Below are positions 52,901 to 64,000 of a stretch of DNA of 64,000 bases, in pieces. Position 1 is the first letter of the stretch, and every line of letters begins with the position of its first letter. The notes beneath the pieces were generated by a model. It made no database searches. It was not told the origin of the DNA and worked only from the letters and a program-made list of their open reading frames with translations. A program made the translations under genes and the position numbers. This DNA is from Patiria pectinifera (lineage: Eukaryota > Echinodermata > Asteroidea > Valvatida > Asterinidae), in NCBI GenBank assembly GCA_029964075.1, contig CM057129.1, forward strand, positions 10,221,430 through 10,285,429. The letters run 5' to 3'.

Positions 52901-55900
52901 GTTCTAGGGTCCCTTAGGCATCTTCCAGGAAGTTTGGAGCAATTTCATTTTTTTTGACGAAAATTGACTTCAATTGCAAGGGGTTAGCCTTACATTTTCA
53001 TAAAAATTGGCTTAAATATGAATTTCTTTTTAATGATATATCTGTCCCTAAATCGAGTGGGAATGTGTTCCAGAGGACCTTAGGAGTTTATCCAGGACGT
53101 TTGAAACATCTTCATTTTTTGACAAAAATTGAGAAAAATTGAAAAGGTTAGCCTTACAGTTCATAAAAATTGGCTTAAATATGAATTTCTTTTTAATGAT
53201 ATATCTTTCCCTAAATCGAGTTGGAATGGGTTCCAGGGTTCCTTAACAGTATTTCCAGGAAGTTTGGAGCAATTTCATTTTTGGACCAAAATAGACAAAA
53301 ATTGCAAGGGGTTAGCCTTACATTTTTCATAAAATTAGGCTAAAATATGAATTTCTTTTTAATGATATGTCTGTCCCTGAATCGAGTTGGAATTTGTTCG
53401 AGGGTCCCTTAGGAGTCTTTCCAAGAAGTTTGGAGCAATTTCATTTTTTGACCAAAATTGACAAAAATTGCAAGGGGTTAGCCTTACATTTTTCATAAAA
53501 ATTGGCTAAAATATGAATTTCTTTTTAATAATATATGTCCCTAAATCGATTCGGAATGCGTTCCAGGGTCCCTTAGGAGTTCTTCCAGGAAGTTTGGAGC
53601 AATTTCATTTTTGACGAAAATTGACATCAATTGCAAGGGTTAGCCTTACATTTTCATAAAAATTTGCTTAAATATGAATTTCTTTTTAATGATATATCTG
53701 TCCCTAAATCGAGTGGGAATGTGTTCCAGAGGACCTTAGGAGTTTATCCAGGACGTTTGAAACATCTTCATTTTTGTACAAAAGTTGAGAAAAATTGAAA
53801 AGGTTAGCCTTACAGTTCATAAAAATTGGCTTAAATATAAATTTCTTTTTAATGATATATCTTTCCCTAAATCGAGTTGGAATGGGTTCCAGGGTTCCTT
53901 AACAGTCTTTCCAGGAAGTTTGGAGCAATTTCATTTTTGGACCAAAATAGACAAAAATTGCAAGGGGTTAGCCTTACATTTTTTAAAAATTTAGCCTCAA
54001 ATATGAATTTCTTTTTAATGATATATCTGTCCTTGAATCGAGTTGGAATGTGTTCGAGGGTCCCTTAGGAGTCTTTCCAAGAAGTTTGGAGCATTTTCAT
54101 TTTTTGGCCAAAATTTACAAAAATTGCAAGGAGTTAGCCTTACATTTTTCATAAAAATTGGCTAAAATATGAATTACTTTTTAATCATATGTCTGTCCCT
54201 GAATCAAGTAGAAATTGGTTCGAGGGTCCCTTAGGAGTTCTTCCAGGAAATTTGGAGCAAGGTCATTTTTTTTAACGAAAATTGACTTCAATTGCAAGGG
54301 TTAGCCTTACATTTTCATAAAAATTGGCTTAAATATGAATTTTTTTAATGATATATCTGTCCCTAAATCGAGTGGGAATGTGTTCCAGAGGACCTTAGGA
54401 GTTTATCCAGGACGTTTGAAACATCTTCATTTTTTGACAAAAATTGAGAAAAATTGAAAAGGTTAGCCTTACAGTTCATAAAAATTGGCTTAAATATAAA
54501 TTTCTTTTTAATGATATATCTTTCCCTAAATCGAGTTGGAATGGGTTCCAGGGTTCCTTAACAGTCTTTCCAGGAAGTTTGGAGCAATTTCATTTTTGGA
54601 CCAAAATAGACAAAAATTGCAAGGGTTAGCCTTACATTTTTCATAAAATTAGGCTAAAATATGAATTTCTTTTTAATGATATATCTGTCCCTGAATCGAC
54701 TTGGAATTTGTTCGAGGGTCCCTTAGGAGTCTTTCCAAGAAGTTTGGAGCAATTTCATTTTTTGACCAAAATTGACAAAAATTGCAAGGGGTTAGCCTTA
54801 CATTTTTCATAAAAATTGGCTAAAATATGAATTTCTTTTTAATAATATATGTCCCTAAATCGATTCGGAATGCGTTCCAGGGTCCCTTAGGAGTTCTTCC
54901 AGGAAGTTTGGAGCAATTTCATTTTTTTTTGACGAAAATTGACATCAATTGCAAGGGGTTAGCCTTACATTTTCATAAAAATTGGCTTAAATATGAATTT
55001 CTTTTTAATGATATATCTGTCCCTAAATCGAGTGGGAATGTGTTCCAGAGGACCTTAGGAGTTTATCCAGGACGTTTGAAACATCTTCATTTTTGGACAA
55101 AATTGAGAAAATTGAAAAGGTTAGCCTTACAGTTCATAAAAATTGGCTTAAATACCAATTTCTTTTAATGATATATCTTTCCCTAAATCGAGTTGGAATG
55201 GGTTCCAGGGTTCCTTAACAGTCTTTCCAGGAAGTTTGGAGCAATTTCATTTTGGGACCAGAATAGACAAAAAGTGCAAGGGGTTAGCCTTACAGTTTTC
55301 ATAAAATTAGGCTAAAATATGAATTTCTTTTTAATGATATATCTGTCCCTGAATCGACTTGGAATTTGTTCGAGGGTCCCTTAGAGTCTTTCCAAGAAGT
55401 TTGGAGCAATTTCATTTTTGACCAAAATTGACAAAATTGCAAGGGGTTAGCCTTACATTTTTCATAAAAATTGGCTAAAATATGAATTTCTTTTTAATAA
55501 TATATGTCCCTAAATCGATTCGGAATGCGTTCCAGGGTCCCTTAAGAGTTCTTCCTGGAAGTTTGGAGCAATTTCATTTTTTTTGACGAAAATTGACATC
55601 AATTGCAAGGGGTTAGCCTTACATTTTCATAAAAATTGGCTTAAATATGAATTTCTTTTTAATGATATATCTGTCCCTAAATCGAGTGGGAATGTGTTCC
55701 AGAGGACCTTAGGAGTTTATCCAGGACGTTTGAAACATCTTCATTTTTTGACAAAAATTGAGAAAAATTGAAAAGGTTAGCCTTACAGTTCATAAAAATT
55801 GGCTTAAATATCAATTTCTTTTTAATGATATATCTTTCCCTAAATCGAGTTGGAATGGGTTCCAGGGTTCCTTAACAGTCTTTCCAGGAAGTTTGGAGCA

Positions 55901-58900
55901 ATTTCATTTTTGTACCAAAATAGACAAAAATTGCAAGGGGTTAGCCTTACATTTTTCATAAAATTAGGCTAAAATATGAATTTCTTTTTAATGATATATC
56001 TGTCCCTGAATCGAGTTGGAATTTGTTCGAGGGTCCCTTAGGAGTCTTTCCAAGAAGTTTGGAGCAATTTCATTTTTTGACCAAAATTGACAAAAATTGC
56101 AAGGGGTTAGCCTTATATTTTTCATAAAAATTGGCTAAAATATGAATTTCTTTTTAATAATATATGTCCCTAAATCGATTCGGAATGCGTTCCAGGGTCC
56201 CTTAGGAGTTCTTCCAGGAAGTTTGGAGCAATTTCATTTTTTTTGACGAAAATTGACATCAATTGCAAGGGGTTAGCCTTACATTTTCATAAAAATTGGC
56301 TTAAATATTAATTTCTTTTTAATGATATATCTGTCCCTAAATCGAGTGGGAATGTGTTCCAGAGGACCTTAGGAGTTTATCCAGGACGTTTGAAACATCT
56401 TCATTTTTTTGACAAAAATTGAGAAAAATTGAAAAGGTTAGCCTTACAGTTCATAAAAATTGGCTTAAATATAAATTTCTTTTTAATGATATATCTTTCC
56501 CTAAATCGAGTTGGAATGGGTTCCAGGGTTCCTTAACAGTCTTTCCAGGAAGTTTGGAGCAATTTCATTTTTGACAAAAATTGACAAAAATTGCAATTGG
56601 TTAGCCTTACATTTTTCATAAAATTAGGCTAAAATATGAATTTCTTTTTAATGATATATCTGTCCCTAAATCGAGTGGGAATGTGTTCCAGAGGACCTTA
56701 GGAGTTTATCCAGGACGTTTGAAACATCTTCATTTTTTGACAAAAATTGAGAAAAATTGAAAAGGTTAGCCTTACAGTTCATAAAAATTGGCTTAAATAT
56801 AAATTTCTTTTTAATGATATATCTTTCCCTAAATCGAGTTGGAATGGGTTCCAGGGTTCCTTAACAGTCTTTCCAGGAAGTTTGGAGCAATTTCATTTTT
56901 GGACCAAAATAGACAAAAATTGCAAGGGGTTAGCCTTACATTTTTCATAAAATTAGGCTAAAATATGAATTTCTTTTTAATGATATATCTGTCCCTGAAT
57001 CGACTTGGAATTGTTCGAGGGTCCCTTAGGAGTCTTTCCAAGAAGTTTGGAGCAATTTCATTTTTTGACCAAAATTGACAAAAATTGCAAGGGGTTAGCC
57101 TTATATTTTTCATAAAAATTGGCTAAAATATGAATTTCTTTTTAATAATATATGTCCCTAAATCGATTCGGAATGCGTTCCAGGGTCCCTTAGGAGTTCT
57201 TCCAGGAAGTTTGGAGCAATTTCATTTTTTTTGACGAAAATTGACATCAATTGGAAGGGGTTAGCCTTACATTTTCATAAAAATTGGCTTAAATATTAAT
57301 TTCTTTTTAATGATATATCTGTCCCTAAATCGAGTGGGAATGTGTTCCAGAGGACCTTAGGAGTTTATCCAGGACGTTTGAAACATCTTCATTTTTTGAC
57401 AAAAATTGAGAAAAATTGAAAAGGTTAGCCTTACAGTTCATAAAAATTGGCTTAAATATAAATTTCTTTTTAATGATATATCTTTCCCTAAATCGAGTTG
57501 GAATGGGTTCCAGGGTTCCTTAACAGTCTTTCCAGGAAGTTTGGAGCAATTTCATTTTTGGACCAAAATAGACAAAAATTGCAAGGGGTTAGCCTTACAT
57601 TTTTCATAAAATTAGGCTAAAATATGAATTTCTTTTTAATGATATATCTGTCCCTGAATCGAGTTGGAATTTGTTCGAGGGTCCCTTAGGAGTCTTTCCA
57701 AGAAGTTTGGAGCAATTTCATTTTTTGACCAAAATTGACAAAAATTGCAAGGGGTTAGCCTTACATTTTTCATAAAAATTGGCTAAAATATGAATTTCTT
57801 TTTAATAATATATGTCCCTAAATCGATTCGGAATGCGTTCCAGGGTCCCTTAAGAGTTCTTCCAGGAAGTTTGGAGCAATTTCATTTTTTTTGACGAAAA
57901 TTGACATCAATTGGAAGGGGTTAGCCTTACATTTTCATAAAAATTGGCTTAAATATGAATTTCTTTTTAATGATATATCTGTCCCTAAATCGAGTGGGAA
58001 TGTGTTCCAGAGGACCTTAGGAGTTTATCCAGGACGTTTGAAACATCTTCATTTTTTGACAAAATTGAGAAAAATTGAAAAGGTTAGCCTTACATTTTCA
58101 TAAAAATTGGCTTAAATATAAATTTCTTTTTAATGATATATCTTTCCCTAAATCGAGTTGGAATGGGTTCCAGGGTTCCTTAACAGTCTTTCCAGGAAGT
58201 TTGGAGCAATTTCATTTTTTGACCAAATTTGACAAAATTGCAAGGGGTTAGCCTTGCATTTTCATAAAATTAGGCTAAAATATGAATTTCTTTTTAATGA
58301 TATATCTGTCCCTGAATCGAGTTGGAATTTGTTCGAGGGTCCCTTAGGAGTCTTTCCAAGAAGTTTGAAGCAATTTCATTTTTTGGCCAAAATTGAAAAA
58401 AATGCAAGGGGTTAGCCTTACATTTTTCATAAAAATTGGCTAAAATATGAATTTCTTTTTAATAATATATGTCCCTAAATCGATTCGGAATGCGTTCCAG
58501 GGTCCCTTAAGAGTTCTTCCAGGAAGTTTGGAGCAATTTCATTTTTTTTGACGAAAATTGACATCAATTGGAAGGGGTTAGCCTTACATTTTCATAAAAA
58601 TTGGCTTAAATATGAATTTCTTTTTAATGATATATCTGTCCCTAAATCGAGTGGGAATGTGTTCCAGAGGACCTTAGGAGTTTATCCAGGACGTTTAAAA
58701 CATCTTCATTTTTTGACAAAAATTGAGAAAAATTGAAAAGGTTAGCCTTACAGTTCATAAAAATTGGCTTAAATATCAATTTCTTTTTAATGATATATCT
58801 TTCCCTAAATCGAGTTGGAATGGGTTCCAGGGTTCCTTAACAGTCTTTCCAGGAAGTTTGGAGCAATTTCATTTTTGGACCAAAATAGACAAAAATTGCA

Positions 58901-61900
58901 AGGGGTTAGCCTTACATTTTTCATAAAATTAGGCTAAAATATGAATTTCTTTTTAATGATATATCTGTCCCTGAATCGACTTGGAATTTGTTCGAGGGTC
59001 CCTTAGGAGTCTTTCCAAGAAGTTTGGAGCAATTTCATTTTTTGACCAAAATTGACAAAAATTGCAAGGGGTTAGCCTTACATTTTTCATAAAAATTGGC
59101 TAAAATATGAATTTCTTTTTAATAATATATGTCCCTAAATCGATTCGGAATGCGTTCCAGGGTCCCTTAAGAGTTCTTCCTGGAAGTTTGGAGCAATTTC
59201 ATTTTTTTTGACGAAAATTGACATCAATTGCAAGGGGTTAGCCTTACATTTTCATAAAAATTGGCTTAAATATGAATTTCTTTTTAATGATATATCTGTC
59301 CCTAAATCGAGTGGGAATGTGTTCCAGAGGACCTTAGGAGTTTATCCAGGACGTTTGAAACATCTTCATTTTTTGACAAAAATTGAGAAAAATTGAAAAG
59401 GTTAGCCTTACAGTTCATAAAAATTGGCTTAAATATCAATTTCTTTTTAATGATATATCTTTCCCTAAATCGAGTTGGAATGGGTTCCAGGGTTCCTTAA
59501 CAGTCTTTCCAGGAAGTTTGGAGCAATTTCATTTTTGTACCAAAATAGACAAAAATTGCAAGGGGTTAGCCTTACATTTTTCATAAAATTAGGCTAAAAT
59601 ATGAATTTCTTTTAATTGATATATCTGTCCCTGAATCGAGTTGGAATTTGTTCGAGGGTCCCTTAGGAGTCTTTCCAAGAAGTTTGGAGCAATTTCATTT
59701 TTTGACCAAAATTGACAAAAATTGCAAGGGGTTAGCCTTATATTTTTCATAAAAATTGGCTAAAATATGAATTTCTTTTTAATAATATATGTCCCTAAAT
59801 CGATTCGGAATGCGTTCCAGGGTCCCTTAGGAGTTCTTCCAGGAAGTTTGGAGCAATTTCATTTTTTTTGACGAAAATTGACATCAATTGCAAGGGGTTA
59901 GCCTTACATTTTCATAAAAATTGGCTTAAATATTAATTTCTTTTTAATGATATATCTGTCCCTAAATCGAGTGGGAATGTGTTCCAGAGGACCTTAGGAG
60001 TTTATCCAGGACGTTTGAAACATCTTCATTTTTTTGACAAAAATTGAGAAAAATTGAAAAGGTTAGCCTTACAGTTCATAAAAATTGGCTTAAATATAAA
60101 TTTCTTTTTAATGATATATCTTTCCCTAAATCGAGTTGGAATGGGTTCCAGGGTTCCTTAACAGTCTTTCCAGGAAGTTTGGAGCAATTTCATTTTTGGA
60201 CCAAAATAGACAAAAATTGCAAGGGGTTAGCCTTACATTTTTCATAAAATTAGGCTAAAATATGAATTTCTTTTTAATGATATATCTGTCCCTAAATCGA
60301 GTGGGAATGTGTTCCAGAGGACCTTAGGAGTTTATCCAGGACGTTTGAAACATCTTCATTTTTTGACAAAAATTGAGAAAAATTGAAAAGGTTAGCCTTA
60401 CAGTTCATAAAAATTGGCTTAAATATAAATTTCTTTTTAATGATATATCTTTCCCTAAATCGAGTTGGAATGGGTTCCAGGGTTCCTTAACAGTCTTTCC
60501 AGGAAGTTTGGAGCAATTTCATTTTTGGACCAAAATAGACAAAAATTGCAAGGGGTTAGCCTTACATTTTTCATAAAATTAGGCTAAAATATGAATTTCT
60601 TTTTAATGATATATCTGTCCCTGAATCGACTTGGAATTGTTCGAGGGTCCCTTAGGAGTCTTTCCAAGAAGTTTGGAGCAATTTCATTTTTTGACCAAAA
60701 TTGACAAAAATTGCAAGGGGTTAGCCTTATATTTTTCATAAAAATTGGCTAAAATATGAATTTCTTTTTAATAATATATGTCCCTAAATCGATTCGGAAT
60801 GCGTTCCAGGGTCCCTTAGGAGTTCTTCCAGGAAGTTTGGAGCAATTTCATTTTTTTTGACGAAAATTGACATCAATTGCAAGGGGTTAGCCTTACATTT
60901 TCATAAAAATTGGCTTAAATATTAATTTCTTTTTAATGATATATCTGTCCCTAAATCGAGTGGGAATGTGTTCCAGAGGACCTTAGGAGTTTATCCAGGA
61001 CGTTTGAAACATCTTCATTTTTGACAAAATTGAGAAAAATTGAAAAGGTTAGCCTTACAGTTCATAAAAATTGGCTTAAATATAAATTTCTTTTAATGAT
61101 ATATCTTTCCCTAAATCGAGTTGGAATGGGTTCCAGGGTTCCTTAACAGTCTTTCCAGGAAGTTTGGAGCAATTTCATTTTTGACCAAAATTGACAAAAA
61201 TGTAAGGGGTTAGCCTTACTTTTTGATCAAATTTGGCCAAAAATTGAATTTCTTTTTAATGATATATCTGTCCCTGAATCGAGTTGGAATTTGTTCGAGG
61301 GTCCCTTAGGAGTCTTTCCAAGAAGTTTGGAGCAATTTCATTTTTTGACCAAAATTGACAAAAATTGCAAGGGGTTAGCCTTACATTTTCATAAAAATTG
61401 GCTAAAATATGAATTTCTTTTTAATAATATATGTCCCTAAATCGATTCGGAATGCGTTCCAGGGTCCCTTAAGAGTTCTTCCAGGAAGTTTGGAGCAATT
61501 TCATTTTTTTTTTGACGAAAATTGACATCAATTGGAAGGGGTTAGCCTTACATTTTCATAAAAATTGGCTTAAATATGAATTTCTTTTTAATGATATATC
61601 TGTCCCTAAATCGAGTGGGAATGTGTTCCAGAGGACCTTAGGAGTTTATCCAGGACGTTTGAAACATCTTCATTTTTTGACAAAAATTGAGAAAAATTGA
61701 AAAGGTTAGCCTTACAGTTCATAAAAATTGGCTTAAATATAAATTTCTTTTTAATGATATATCTTTCCCTAAATCGAGTTGGAATGGGTTCCAGGGTTCC
61801 TTAACAGTCTTTCCAGGAAGTTTGGAGCAATTTCATTTTTGGACCAAAATAGACAAAAATTGCAAGGGGTTAGCCTTACATTTTTCATAAAATTAGGCTA

Positions 61901-64000
61901 AAATATGAATTTCTTTTTAATGATATATCTGTCCCTGAATCGAGTTGGAATTTGTTCGAGGGTCCCTTAGGAGTCTTTCCAAGAAGTTTGGAGCAATTTC
62001 ATTTTTTGACCAAAATTGACAAAAATTGCAAGGGGTTAGCCTTACATTTTCATAAAATTGGCTAAAATATGAATTTCTTTTAATAATATATGTCCCTAAA
62101 TCGATTCGGAATGCGTTCCAGGGTCCCTTAAGAGTTCTTCCAGGAAGTTTGGAGCAATTTCATTTTTGACGAAAATTGACATCAATTGCAAGGGTTAGCC
62201 TTACATTTTCATAAAAATTGGCTTAAATATGAATTTCTTTGTAATGATATATCTGTCCCTAAATCGAGTGGGAATGTGTTCCAGGGGTCCTTAGGAGTTT
62301 ATCCAGGACGTTTAAAACATCTTCATTTTTTGACAAAAATTGAGAAAATTGAAAAGGTTAGCCTTACAGTTCATAAAAATTGGCTTAAATATAAATTTCT
62401 TTTTAATGATATATCTTTCCCTAAATCGAGTTGGAATGGGTTCCAGGGTCCCTTAGGAGTCCTTCCAGGAAGTTTGGAGCAATTTCATTTTTTGACCAAA
62501 ATTGACAAAAATTGCAAGGGTTAGCCTTACATTTTTCATAAAACTAGCCTAAAATATGAATTTCTTTTAATGATATATCTGTCCTCGAATCGAGTTGGAA
62601 TGTGTTCGAGGGTCCCTTAGGAGTCTTTCCAGGAAGCTTGGAGCATTTTCATTTTTTGACCAAAACTTACAAAAATTGCAAGGGGTTAGCCTTACATTTT
62701 TCATAAAAATTGGCTAAAATATGAATTTCTTTTTAATAATATATGTCCCTAAATCGATTCGGAATGCGTTCCAAGGGACCTTAGGAGTCTTTCCAGGAAG
62801 TTCGGAGTAATTTCATTTTTGACGAAAATTGACATCAATTGCAAGGGGTTAGCCTTACATTTTCATAAAATTGGCTTAAATATGAATTTCTTTTAATGAT
62901 ATATCTGTCCCTAAATCGAGTGGGAATGTGTTCCAGAGGACCTTAGGAGTTTATCCAGGACGTTTGAAACATCTTCATTTTTTGACAAAAATTGAGAAAA
63001 ATTGAAAAGGTTAGCCTTACAGTTCATAAAAATTGGCTTAAATATGAATTTCTTGTAATTGATATATCTGTCCCTAAAACGAGTCGGAATGGGTTCCAGG
63101 GTTCCTTAACAGTCTTTCCAGGAAGTTTGGAGCAATTTCATTTTGGACCAAAATAGACAAAATTGCAAGGTTAGCCTTACATTTTTCATAAAATTAGGCT
63201 AAAATATGAATTTCTTTTCATGATATATCTGTCCCTGAATCGAGTTGGAATTTGTTCGAGGGTCCCTTAGGAGTCTTTCCAAGAAGTTTGGAGCAATTTC
63301 ATTTTTTGACCAAAATTGACAAAAATTGCAAGGGGTTAGCCTTACATTTTTCATAAAAATTGGCTAAAATATGAATTTCTTTTTAATAATATATGTCCCT
63401 AAATCGATTCGGAATGCGTTCCAGGGTCCCTTAGGAGTTCTTCCAGGAAGTTTGGAGCAATTTCATTTTTTTTGACGAAAATTGACATCAATTGCAAGGG
63501 GTTAGCCTTACATTTTCATAAAAATTGGCTTAAATATGAATTTCTTTTTAATGATATATCTGTCCCTAAATCGAGTGGGAATGTGTTCCAGAGGACCTTA
63601 GGAGTTTATCCAGGACGTTTGAAACATCTTCATTTTTTGACAAAAATTGAGAAAAATTGAAAAGGTTAGCCTTACAGTTCATAAAAATTGGCTTAAATAT
63701 AAATTTCTTTTTAATGATATATCTTTCCCTAAATCGAGTTGGAATGGGTTCCAGGGTTCCTTAACAGTCTTTCCAGGAAGTTTGGAGCAATTTCATTTTT
63801 GGACCAAAATAGACAAAAATTGCAAGGGGTTAGCCTTACATTTTTCATAAAATTAGGCTAAAATATGAATTTCTTTTTAATGATATATCTGTCCCTGAAT
63901 CGAGTTGGAATTTGTTCGAGGGTCCCTTAGGAGTCTTTCCAAGAAGTTTGGAGCAATTTCATTTTTTGACCAAAATTGACAAAAATTGCAAGGGGTTAGC

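Larger units (their letters stand above)
44784..64000 (+). repeat. Higher-order satellite array: 4 monomers (A-B-C-D) per 660-bp unit
   Basis: About 19.2 kb, continuing past the window end. Monomers are 163-166 bp, AT-rich, each starting AAAATTGGCT(A/T)AAATAT and ending GGTTAGCCTTAC. Four types are told apart by fixed differences: A has AATAATATATGTCCC and GATTCGGAATGCG; B has GAGTGGGAATGTGTTCCAGA and a shorter GAAAAGGTTAGCC end; C has ATATCTTTCCC and CCTTAACAGTC; D has CTGAATCGAGTTGGAATTTG. The same type recurs every 659-660 bp with very few differences, while types within a unit differ much more: the mark of higher-order repeat homogenisation. Roughly 29 units. Confidence 0.97.

Noticed and set aside
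45069..63850. Dozens of repeated 62-67 codon ORFs (and some of 112-127 codons) in the plus strand
   Set aside because: They are the satellite monomers read in one frame. Common monomer lengths near 165 are multiples of three, so the same ORF returns every 660 bp. No start context, domain or codon bias supports translation.
44784..64000. CRISPR array
   Set aside because: Repeats are contiguous, about 165 bp long and without unique spacers; the setting is a eukaryotic genome.

Overview
The window is metazoan nuclear DNA: a large intron-rich gene on the minus strand followed, on its 5' side, by a satellite array. The interspersed repeats (tRNA-derived SINEs, many short inverted-repeat elements, scraps of non-LTR retrotransposon) and frequent TAGGCCTA-like words fit a marine invertebrate deuterostome. 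An echinoderm is my best guess, but it is inference and the species is not proven.

Positions 1116-35578 (minus strand) carry one gene, a four-domain voltage-gated sodium channel alpha subunit. I traced 26 candidate coding exons whose reading phases join without a break (4368 nt, 1456 codons). They cover the N-terminus, domains I, II and III and the III-IV linker. Domain IV and the C-terminus lie beyond base 1. The pore residues visible are Asp (domain I), Glu (II) and Glu (III). Conventional animal Nav1 channels have Lys in domain III, so this looks like an invertebrate Nav2 (DSC1-like) channel. The fast-inactivation motif reads LFL instead of IFM. Intron 2 is a textbook U12-type AT-AC intron. 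Four short exons (12, 24, 33 and 39 nt) suggest alternative splicing in the domain I pore loop and the I-II linker.

The introns hold MITE-like foldback elements, SINE copies, a LINE ORF2 tail (11629-12259) and a short TTAGGG array inside an inverted repeat (12650-12748). Intron 1 (28865-35299) is the largest. A 5' leader with two short upstream ORFs lies just outside exon 1.

From about 35.7 to 44.78 kb I see no host gene, only repeats: two SINE copies, a LINE zinc-knuckle scrap, a 600-bp foldback element and a tRNA-like relic.

From 44784 to the window end (19.2 kb, about 29 units) lies a higher-order-repeat satellite. Four distinct monomers of 163-166 bp (called A, B, C, D here) form a 660-bp unit repeated head to tail, with hybrid monomers, half-unit gains and losses, and a larger duplicated block about 3.6 kb apart. 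The many 62-67 codon ORFs there are by-products of the repeat. No bacterial-type system, CRISPR array or rRNA gene is present.
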